A stretch of 13,060 nt of DNA from Cyanobacteriota bacterium. GTDB taxonomy: Bacteria > Cyanobacteriota > Cyanobacteriia > Phormidesmidales > Phormidesmidaceae. The position numbers were made by a program, and so were the translations under genes. The stretch spans positions 1-13,060 of the forward strand of contig JAIXUR010000611.1 in assembly GCA_027483425.1 (NCBI GenBank), in the 5' to 3' direction. Positions 7,267 to 13,060 of the stretch are shown in pieces. Every line of letters starts with the position of its first letter. Position 1 is the first letter of the stretch. The notes under the pieces were generated by a model, which had not been told where the DNA came from, ran no database searches, and saw only the letters and a list, made by a program, of their open reading frames with translations.

Positions 7267-7296
7267 AAAATAAACAAAAATTCTCTCCCTAAAGTA

Positions 7297-7331
7297 AAGA
7301 TCCCTGGGTTCTTTGAGAACCCAGGGATCTT
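7297..7331. terminator. Bidirectional terminator between convergent genes
   Basis: Perfect 16-bp inverted repeat with a 3-nt loop: AAGATCCCTGGGTTCT (7297-7312), TTG, then its exact complement (7316-7331). It lies between the stops of the convergent K+ channel gene (plus) and Uma2 gene (minus). The T tracts are short (CTTCTT on the plus side, TTTACTTTA on the minus side), but stem strength and position make termination in both directions the likely role. Confidence 0.8.
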
Positions 7332-7339
7332 CTTAGCTC

Positions 7340-7957
7340 TCACTGAAGCCCTTGGCGAAATGCCCTGGCGGCGGCGAGGGGGTTGGGGTTTTGCAGGCAG
7401 CGGGTCAGCAGCTCCATATCTAAATCGGGCAGCAGCTCACTGCGGGCAATGGGTTCATAGCCAGCGGTGGCGGCAAACTGGGTGTCTTCTCGACGATGGT
7501 AGATGGCCAGGCGACCGCTTTGCCAAAACCAAACTTCCCGCACCCCCAGACGGCGGTAGAGCTCCAAACGGTTTATGCTGCCGCTGGTGACAATCACCTC
7601 AATCGCCAAGTCAGAGAATTCCTTATCTAAGCCAATGCAGTAGCTCTCGTCGGGTTCGCCCCCCGCCTGCCGTTCCGGCCTGCGCAGGGTGGTTGACCCC
7701 ATGGGGAAGTATTCGGTATTGGTTTCTAAAAAGTAGATCAGCAGCAAATCCCCAATGCGGGTCTTACCGCTCTCGTGAAGACGACTTGGGGCCACAATTT
7801 CTAAATCTCCGTCTAAGAAATGCACCCGATAGGGAGACTTCTCCCCCAGGTCAGCCAGCAGAGCTTCGTACTGCTGCCAAGTCACCTGGCTAAAGACCCG
7901 GCGCTCTTCCGAGTCCTCTAGGGCTAACCGATCCGAGACATCATTGAGGAGTACCAT
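7340..7957 (-). CDS. Uma2-family (DUF820) putative nuclease, second of tandem pair
   Basis: 205 aa from ATG (7957), with AAGGA 8 nt upstream. A longer reading from GTG at 8047 would overlap the preceding gene by 37 bp and adds no conserved sequence. The PD-(D/E)XK-like fold of Uma2 proteins shows in GEPDESY (D103), DLAIEV (E120), the loop ending SINR (R130), and LYRRLGVREVWFW (133-145). In other Uma2 proteins a Lys usually follows the second acidic residue; here Arg130 appears at that place, so catalytic competence is uncertain. Uma2 genes are abundant and expanded in cyanobacteria and their biological role is poorly defined. It follows its paralogue by 53 bp on the same strand and is probably co-transcribed. 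Confidence 0.87.
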   Translation of the reverse strand: MVLLNDVSDRLALEDSEERRVFSQVTWQQYEALLADLGEKSPYRVHFLDGDLEIVAPSRLHESGKTRIGDLLLIYFLETNTEYFPMGSTTLRRPERQAGGEPDESYCIGLDKEFSDLAIEVIVTSGSINRLELYRRLGVREVWFWQSGRLAIYHRREDTQFAATAGYEPIARSELLPDLDMELLTRCLQNPNPLAAARAFRQGLQ

Positions 7958-7965
7958 GCCACTCT

Positions 7966-7970
7966 TCCTT
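7966..7970 (-). promoter_or_regulatory. Shine-Dalgarno deciding the start of the second Uma2 gene
   Basis: The minus strand reads AAGGA, 8 nt upstream of ATG (7957). This favours the short form over the overlapping start at 8047. Confidence 0.65.
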
Positions 7971-8010
7971 TGGACTTTTACAGCATTTTGTGGTCTTGAG
8001 TGAATTTTGC

Positions 8011-8583
8011 CTATATCTCCAGCATGGCCTTTGCCGTGAGTACCCAATCGGGAAAAGAGGGTGAGATCACGGGGTCATCGCCCTCAAATAGGCTTTCTTG
8101 GTAAGCGCTGCCGACCATCGCCAGCACAGTCACTCGCTGCTGCTGAGGATCTACAATCCAATATTCAGGAATGCCGCGCCACTCGTACTGGTTACGCTTG
8201 TCGAGGTAGTCACGGCGGGCGTTTTCTGCGCCGGGGCTGACGACTTCTACCACCAGCAGCGGCGGGGCCATTTCTAGGGCGATCGCAGCTTGGCCTAGGT
8301 CTCGCATTTGAGCTGGGTGTTCTGGCCGCAAGACGGTCAAGTCTGGGTAGCGGTTTCTCGGCTGCCCTGGCATTTCTAGCGCCAGTCCCTGAGGGCAAAC
8401 CTGCACCGCATCCACTAGCAATTTCAGAGCATCGTAGAGCGTTAGGGCACGGCGCAGATTGTCATAGGATTCCGGGGGCACCTGGCGCAGTTCTCCATTG
8501 GTCAGTTCGTAGTAGCCCTCTGTGCCGTTGTCGTAGGCCAGAAAGTCAGCGAAGGTCTGAAGTTTTGGCTTGGCTTGGGTCAT
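8011..8583 (-). CDS. Uma2-family (DUF820) putative nuclease, first of tandem pair
   Basis: 190 aa from ATG (8583), typical Uma2 length. Motifs in order: the N-terminal YYELTNGEL (24-32), RYPDL (D81), LLVVEVVSP (E113), DYLDKRNQY (K129) and GIPEYWIVDP (137-146). D81, E113 and K129 match the PD-(D/E)XK nuclease triad, so this copy looks catalytically intact, unlike its downstream neighbour. The pair share fold but little sequence, so they are divergent paralogues rather than a recent duplication. No TM or signal sequence. Nuclease activity is a fold-based prediction; the family's role in vivo is unclear. The gene begins 106 bp after the ileS stop, with a HIP1 octamer just upstream of its ATG. 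Confidence 0.9.
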   Translation of the reverse strand: MTQAKPKLQTFADFLAYDNGTEGYYELTNGELRQVPPESYDNLRRALTLYDALKLLVDAVQVCPQGLALEMPGQPRNRYPDLTVLRPEHPAQMRDLGQAAIALEMAPPLLVVEVVSPGAENARRDYLDKRNQYEWRGIPEYWIVDPQQQRVTVLAMVGSAYQESLFEGDDPVISPSFPDWVLTAKAMLEI

Positions 8584-8618
8584 GGCGATCGCATCACCTT
8601 AGGTCCAACGGGGGACTG

Positions 8619-8682
8619 AGACACCCGGTTTCTAGCAGTGTCCTGGGTAAGGGCCAGGGTTAGATGCAGCAACCGGGTGTCT
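8619..8682 (-). terminator. Long-stem hairpin just after ileS, candidate terminator
   Basis: A perfect 12-bp inverted repeat, AGACACCCGGTT (8619-8630) and AACCGGGTGTCT (8671-8682), encloses 40 nt that contain a further CCTGG/CCAGG stem (8642-8646, 8654-8658). It begins 7 nt downstream of the ileS stop on the minus strand. No T run follows, so it may act as a processing or stability element or a weak terminator rather than a classical intrinsic terminator. Confidence 0.5.
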
Positions 8683-8689
8683 GGGGTCA

Positions 8690-11593
8690 TTAGAACGTAC
8701 CGCCGAGGGCCTCAACGCAGCGATCACAGATCGTCGGGTCTTCACTACTCTCGCCCACATGGGTCGAGTAGTTCCAGCAGCGCTCGCACTTCTGGCCCTC
8801 CGCATCCAGTACGCCAATGCCTAGGGCATCCGACTCGCTGCTGCACTTGACGCCAGCCAGGGCGGCGGGAGAATCCAACACCTCCACCTGGGAGACCAGG
8901 AACAGGTAGCGCAGTTCGTCCACATGGTTGGTGTCGGGGGCGATGGCGAAGCGCCGGGCCTGGCCCATCGCATCTCCAGGATTCATGGCCGCCAGCTGCT
9001 CGCGCAGGTCTCCATCGGCCACATACAGCAGCACCTTCGCCTCCAGGGATGAGCCAATATCCTTAGCGGTGCGGGCCTGCTCCAGCACCCGGTTTACCTC
9101 CTGGCGCACGGTGCGAATCTGGCTCCAGGTTTCGGCTAACTCCGACTGCTGCCACTGCTCATCAAGCTGCACCCAGCCCGCCTGGAAGACCGACTGGTGG
9201 GCGGTGGGGTAGGGCAGATTTTGCCAGATGTCTTCGGCCATGTGGCAGAGCACCGGGGCAATGGAACGGGCCAGGTTTTCGATCGCGATCGCCAGCACCG
9301 TCTGACAACTCCGCCGCCGCACGGAATCCGCCGCGCTGATATACAACCGATCCTTGGCGATATCCAAGTAGAAGTTCGACAGATCGACGGCGCAGAAATT
9401 CTGCACTGTCTGGAAGAAGCGGAAGAACTGAAAGGTCTCGAAGGCGTCGGTGATATCGGCAAACACCTCGGTCATCCGGTGCAGCATGTAGCGATCGAGC
9501 TCGGGCAGCTGGTCGTAGGGCACAGCATTTTGGGCCGGGTCGAAGTCGTCCAGGTTGCCCAACAAAAATCGCGCCGTATTGCGAATCTTGCGGTACACAT
9601 CCGCCATTTGCTTGAGGATGTTGCCCCCCAACGGCACGTCGGAGGAATAGTCCACCGACGACACCCACAGGCGCAGCACGTCGGCCCCGTAGGGCGGATC
9701 TTGCTTTTGGTTTTTGCCGCCGTTGATCACAATGGCTGGATCCACCACGTTGCCGATCGACTTGCTCATCTTACGGCCCTGCTCGTCGAGGGCAAAGCCG
9801 TGGGTGAGCACCGTTCTGTAAGGGGCGTGGCCATTCACCGCCACGCTGGTCAGCAGGCTGCTTTGGAACCAGCCCCGATGCTGGTCAGACCCCTCCAGAT
9901 ACATATCCACGGGGTAGGCCAATTCGCCGCGCTGCTGGGCCACCGCCGCCCAGGAAGACCCTGAGTCAAACCACACATCCATGGTGTCGGTGCCCTTGCG
10001 GTAGGTGCGACCGTCGTTGCGGTACGGCTCCGGCAACAGCTCTGCTTCCGATAGCTCCCACCAGGCATCGGAGCCTTTTTCGGCAAAGATGGCCTTAATG
10101 TGGGCCAGGGTTTCCTCGTTGAGGAGGGGTACGCCCGTCTCGGTGTCGTAGAACACGGGGATGGGCATACCCCAGGTACGCTGGCGCGAGATGCACCAGT
10201 CGGAGCGATCGCCCACCATGGCGGTAATCCGGTTCTCGCCCGTGGCCGGAATCCACCGCACGGCTTGGATCGCCTTCAGCGCCTGGTCGCGGAAGCCCTC
10301 GACCGAGGCAAACCACTGCTCGGTGGCCCGGTAGATGGTGGGCTGTTTGGTGCGCCAGTCGTAGGGGTACTTGTGAACGTAGGGCTCGTGCTTGAGCAGA
10401 GACCCCGCCTGCTGCAGCGCTTCGATCACCGCTGGGTTGGCGTCCTTCAGCACGTTTAGTCCCTCGAAGGGGCCGGCCTCTGCGGTCATGTCGCCCTTTT
10501 CATCCACGGGGCAAAGGATGGGCAAGCCATAGCGCTGACCCACCTTGAAGTCTTCGTCCCCGTGGCCGGGGGCGGTGTGCACCAGGCCGGTGCCCGATTC
10601 GGTGGTGACGTAGTCGCCGCCGATCAGAATGGGGCTTTCGCGATCGAACAGGGGGTGGCGATAGGTGGAAAACTCCAGGGCCTCACCGCTGATCTCGGCT
10701 TTGAGGGTGAGCTCAGTGCCGAGGACTTGGGCCATGCGATCGCACAGATCCTTGGCGATGATCAGGTACTTGAACGGCGTCCCAGAGGCGACCTCCACCA
10801 CGGCGTAGGTCAGATCCCCATTTACGGCCACCCCCAGGTTGGCTGGAATCGTCCAGGGAGTAGTTGTCCAGATCGCTACGCCCAGGTCTCCCAGGTAGGG
10901 CTCTAGGGCATGGGCCCCAGGGGATGCACTCACCATGGGGAAGGCGGCGTAGATGCTGGGGGAGGTGTGGCCCTCGGGATACTCTAATTCGGCTTCCGCC
11001 AGCGCCGTCTGGGAGGTGGGGCTCCAGTGGACAGACTTGAGTCCACGATAGATGTAGCCCTTCAGATACATCTGCCCAAACACCTCGAGCTGGGCCGCCT
11101 CATAGTCGGGGGTCATGGTCATGTAGGGGTGATCCCAGTCGCCCCAGATGCCGTAGCGCTTGAAGCTATCGCGCTGGCGATCGATGGTTTTGAGGGCAAA
11201 GGCCTTGGCCTTGTAGCGCAGCTTGATCGGGGTCAGGTTAGCCCGTGCGTCCGCATCCATGGCCTGAAGTACTTTCAGCTCGATGGGCAGGCCATGGCAA
11301 TCCCAGCCGGGCACGTAGCGTACCTTGCGGCCCTTGAGCAGCTGATACTTATTGATCGTGTCCTTGAGAATTTTGTTGAGGGCGTGGCCAATGTGCAGAT
11401 CGCCATTGGCGTAGGGCGGCCCATCATGGAGCACAAACACCTCGCCGGGGTTGTTGACCGACAGCGTTTCGTAGATCTGGTTCTCGGCCCAAAAGGCTTG
11501 AATCTCAGGCTCACGCTGGGTAGCGTTGGCCCGCATGTCAAAGCGGGTCTGGGGCAGTAGAACGGTGTCTTTGTAGCTTTTGGTGTCTGTCAC
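8690..11593 (-). CDS. ileS: Isoleucyl-tRNA synthetase
   Basis: 967 aa class Ia aminoacyl-tRNA synthetase that charges tRNA-Ile with isoleucine and hydrolyses mischarged Val-tRNA-Ile. Visible in order: an N-terminal stretch matching cyanobacterial IleRS (KSYKDTVLLPQT); the HIGH signature in DLHIGH (67-70); the CP1 editing domain with its threonine-rich WTTTPWT (242-248) and the GTGLVHTAPGHGDEDF block (334-349); DWCISRQRTWG of the Rossmann fold; KMSKS (608-612); an anticodon-binding helical domain; and a C-terminal zinc finger with C936, C939, C956, C959. All catalytic signatures are intact and length is normal for the bacterial IleS1 type. It starts at GTG (11593) without an obvious Shine-Dalgarno. 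It stands alone with a 481-bp upstream gap and a hairpin after the stop. Confidence 0.98.
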   Translation of the reverse strand: MTDTKSYKDTVLLPQTRFDMRANATQREPEIQAFWAENQIYETLSVNNPGEVFVLHDGPPYANGDLHIGHALNKILKDTINKYQLLKGRKVRYVPGWDCHGLPIELKVLQAMDADARANLTPIKLRYKAKAFALKTIDRQRDSFKRYGIWGDWDHPYMTMTPDYEAAQLEVFGQMYLKGYIYRGLKSVHWSPTSQTALAEAELEYPEGHTSPSIYAAFPMVSASPGAHALEPYLGDLGVAIWTTTPWTIPANLGVAVNGDLTYAVVEVASGTPFKYLIIAKDLCDRMAQVLGTELTLKAEISGEALEFSTYRHPLFDRESPILIGGDYVTTESGTGLVHTAPGHGDEDFKVGQRYGLPILCPVDEKGDMTAEAGPFEGLNVLKDANPAVIEALQQAGSLLKHEPYVHKYPYDWRTKQPTIYRATEQWFASVEGFRDQALKAIQAVRWIPATGENRITAMVGDRSDWCISRQRTWGMPIPVFYDTETGVPLLNEETLAHIKAIFAEKGSDAWWELSEAELLPEPYRNDGRTYRKGTDTMDVWFDSGSSWAAVAQQRGELAYPVDMYLEGSDQHRGWFQSSLLTSVAVNGHAPYRTVLTHGFALDEQGRKMSKSIGNVVDPAIVINGGKNQKQDPPYGADVLRLWVSSVDYSSDVPLGGNILKQMADVYRKIRNTARFLLGNLDDFDPAQNAVPYDQLPELDRYMLHRMTEVFADITDAFETFQFFRFFQTVQNFCAVDLSNFYLDIAKDRLYISAADSVRRRSCQTVLAIAIENLARSIAPVLCHMAEDIWQNLPYPTAHQSVFQAGWVQLDEQWQQSELAETWSQIRTVRQEVNRVLEQARTAKDIGSSLEAKVLLYVADGDLREQLAAMNPGDAMGQARRFAIAPDTNHVDELRYLFLVSQVEVLDSPAALAGVKCSSESDALGIGVLDAEGQKCERCWNYSTHVGESSEDPTICDRCVEALGGTF

Positions 11594-12074
11594 GGTCTGG
11601 GGGTAATGAGGGGTGTAAGGATGGTTCGGGTTATTATCGCAGATTCAGCCCTGGGCACCGCGCTCAGGTCACCGTTTCTGGCCGGGTTTCTCTACTACAT
11701 TAGGCCAGATTAGGCCCGGTTGCGGGCCTGTGCAGCGGGGAAACTCATTCAAACCTGCACCACTGACCGGCTCTTGATCCCGCCGATGCCCGGCTGCGAT
11801 CGGAGGCAAAACACATGTCGGTTCGTTGAGGATAGTGAAATTCAGTAACCAATAACTAAGCTATGAGGTCTAAACCGATAGCATACTTATAGGTACTAAA
11901 GCTTATTGGGGTATGCCTGGGTGGCAAGGCAGCACAAGTGCTCATCTTACCTGGTGCCGTTTTCTTGATCGGGCTCCTGTTGCCAAGATGCAGCGTTTAG
12001 CTTCTAAGTCACCAATTTGCTTTGTCCTTTCTTCCGAGGAAAGTGCCTAGTCGCTTTCTAAATTAAGGTGCATT
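11594..12074. other. 481-bp intergenic region, divergent promoters of ileS and the 116-aa gene
   Basis: No convincing gene on either strand. It holds a perfect 7-bp hairpin AGGCCCG-GTTG-CGGGCCT (11712-11729) ~120 bp upstream of ileS, next to a short direct repeat TTAGGCC (11699-11705 and 11710-11716). The plus half (11820-12074) is noticeably more AT-rich, as expected of a promoter or leader for the gene at 12075. The long leader could hide a small RNA; I cannot identify a known family. Confidence 0.45.
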
Positions 12075-12425
12075 ATGTCTAACCTCCCTCCCTCGCTTCA
12101 AAACCATGTTGAGACATTTGTCAGAGATATTAGGGTAGATGAAATCAAAGATGAGCAGGAACGGCTAAAGCAACACCTGATCGATATTCAAAAGGAAGTT
12201 GCCCAGACTCTGGAATCTCTGCGCGTTCAAGCCTTGCCTTCACCCTCGCATACTTCCACAAGATATCGGCCCAATCCTCCTACAGTGCCTCTGTGGCTCT
12301 TTACCATTTTGGGAATTTGGGCTCTTGGAGCAACGTTAGTTGTCGGATTAGTTTTAGGCAATCGCCTACCGTCGGAAACGTTGACATCTAATCGCTCACC
12401 GATGGAGTATTCAGTTCCCAATTAA
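12075..12425 (+). CDS. Small single-TM membrane protein with N-terminal coiled coil, 116 aa
   Basis: 116 aa from ATG with AAGG (12065-12068) 6 nt upstream. I do not recognise a family. Residues ~12-52 are strongly charged and heptad-like (VRDIRVDEIKDEQERLKQ...), consistent with an amphipathic helix or coiled coil. A Pro/Ser-rich linker (~54-70) follows, then one hydrophobic TM helix at ~71-95 (WLFTILGIWALGATLVV core), then a short polar tail. The predicted topology puts the coiled coil in the cytoplasm. Base composition is lower in GC than the other genes. No cysteines and no catalytic motifs. It could tether or scaffold another protein, but nothing in the sequence shows a partner. Confidence 0.72.
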   Translation: MSNLPPSLQNHVETFVRDIRVDEIKDEQERLKQHLIDIQKEVAQTLESLRVQALPSPSHTSTRYRPNPPTVPLWLFTILGIWALGATLVVGLVLGNRLPSETLTSNRSPMEYSVPN

Positions 12426-12438
12426 TCAATGGGGTTCC

Positions 12439-12475
12439 TGTAGGTTGGGTTCCGCTCCGCTGTGTCCAACCTACA
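12439..12475. repeat. Palindromic intergenic repeat (TAGGTTGG family)
   Basis: TGTAGGTTGG (12439-12448) pairs exactly with CCAACCTACA (12466-12475) across a 17-nt loop. Palindromes built on GTAGGTTGGGTT are widespread repeats in cyanobacterial intergenic regions. It sits 13 bp after the stop at 12425 and may double as a 3'-end element of that transcript. Confidence 0.7.
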
Positions 12476-12602
12476 AATTTAAGTTTGACAGATCACTAGC
12501 CCTCAACTGCGCCTGGATATTGAACCAATGGCTACGGTGACCGTCAGCCAAGAGCGCGACAGGAGAATAGAGATCATCGCTGTCTTCCGTGACCGTTTAG
12601 CC

Positions 12603-13060
12603 ATGTCAGTTCAGCCTAAAACCAGACCTCTCGGAGAAATATTGCAGCAGGCCGGGTTGCTCTCCCCGGCACAGCTAGATGTGGTGCTTCGAGATCAGAA
12701 ATGGCAGCCGGATCTGAGAGTCGGTGACATTCTTGAGCTGCGCGGCTGGGTTAAGCGCGACGCCATTGAATTTTTTGCTGAACAGTGGCCGCAGCTAGCC
12801 AAGGTTGGTCGGGATCACCCCATTGGGTATTACCTTCAGCAGGCGGGGCTGCTGAACGCTCAACAGGTAGACACCCTGTTGAAAGAGCAGGTGCAGGCGG
12901 GGCTGAGAATTGGGGCGCTGGCGGTTTTGCACGGATGGCTCTCCCAAAAGACGCTCGATTGGTTTCTGCGATCGCTGGCACCGGAGGAGTCTGCGTCCTC
13001 TGCTTTTATGAAACGGAAGCAATCGCAGAACAGCCATCCCATCAGCCCAGCCGGTCAGGC
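12603..13060 (+). CDS. Protein with two tandem ~55-residue 'LGEILQQAGLL' modules, 3' end outside window
   Basis: 152 codons are open from ATG (12603) to the right edge with no stop. Two copies of one module are visible: residues ~9-65 (PLGEILQQAGLL...QLDVVLRDQ...LRVGDILELRGWVKRDAIEFFAEQW) and ~73-128 (PIGYYLQQAGLL...QVDTLLKEQ...LRIGALAVLHGWLSQKTLDWFLRSL). The pattern, helix-'aGLl'-Gln-rich helix-'lRiG'-'GWl'-helix, loosely recalls the N-terminal helical domain of GspE/PilB-type ATPases (similarity by eye only). After ~130 the sequence becomes Ser/Pro/Gln-rich, like a linker to another domain. An in-frame ATG at 12528 would add 25 residues; neither start has a good Shine-Dalgarno, and I prefer 12603 because the module begins right after it. 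Function unknown. Confidence 0.75.
   Translation, partial: MSVQPKTRPLGEILQQAGLLSPAQLDVVLRDQKWQPDLRVGDILELRGWVKRDAIEFFAEQWPQLAKVGRDHPIGYYLQQAGLLNAQQVDTLLKEQVQAGLRIGALAVLHGWLSQKTLDWFLRSLAPEESASSAFMKRKQSQNSHPISPAGQ

Noticed and set aside
7958..8047. 30-residue N-terminal extension of the second Uma2 protein
   Set aside because: It would overlap the upstream gene, and the ATG at 7957 has AAGGA at good spacing.
9197..9964. 255-aa open frame on the plus strand inside ileS
   Set aside because: Antisense to conserved IleRS sequence; His/Val/Gly-rich composition without a recognisable fold, typical of a mirror frame.
11027..11560. 177-aa plus-strand open frame over the 5' end of ileS
   Set aside because: It mirrors the HIGH-containing region of IleRS; no separate start signal and no domain.
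11913..12050. 45-aa plus-strand open frame upstream of the 116-aa gene
   Set aside because: No Shine-Dalgarno and no protein-like pattern; likely untranslated leader or promoter DNA.

Overview
The window looks like chromosomal DNA from a cyanobacterium, probably a filamentous Leptolyngbya/Nodosilinea-like lineage (the genus is a guess). Three things point there: a clear NdhM, a subunit known only from cyanobacterial and plastid NDH-1; about 17 copies of the HIP1 octamer GCGATCGC in 13 kb; and a tandem heptanucleotide repeat of the cyanobacterial STRR type. Base composition is GC-rich throughout and I see no abrupt shift that would mark a recent island. There are no tRNA, rRNA or CRISPR features.

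Left part (1-4412, all minus strand; transcription runs toward base 1): ndhM, then a 133-bp gap, then a multidomain membrane-anchored PP2C-type Ser/Thr protein phosphatase, then after only 42 bp a CHAT-family caspase-like protease fused to a C-terminal FHA phosphopeptide-binding domain, cut by the window edge. The phosphatase and the CHAT-FHA protein look co-transcribed. Together they suggest a phosphorylation-controlled protease module. This is the most interesting part of the window.

Middle part (4413-8583): gloB (glyoxalase II, minus; its start is corrected to a GTG with a good Shine-Dalgarno) is separated from ndhM by a 99-bp imperfect palindrome that looks like a miniature inverted-repeat element. 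Upstream of gloB is a divergent 385-bp region with small hairpins and six heptamer repeats. It is followed on the plus strand by a 68-aa conserved-looking small protein with a strong terminator, then a two-TM K+ channel with a cytoplasmic RCK domain. A 16-bp perfect hairpin separates this channel gene from two convergent, tandem Uma2-family nuclease genes (minus).

Right part (8584-13060): ileS (class I isoleucyl-tRNA synthetase, minus) has a 12-bp hairpin just after its stop. Upstream of it lies 481 bp without a convincing gene. Then on the plus strand come a small coiled-coil/single-TM protein, a palindromic repeat of a type common in cyanobacterial genomes, and the 5' part of a gene encoding a twice-repeated ~55-residue helical module that runs off the right edge.

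Most of the window is housekeeping and ordinary accessory content. The candidate system worth following is the PP2C / CHAT-FHA pair, whose remaining partners (perhaps a Ser/Thr kinase or substrates) would lie beyond base 1.
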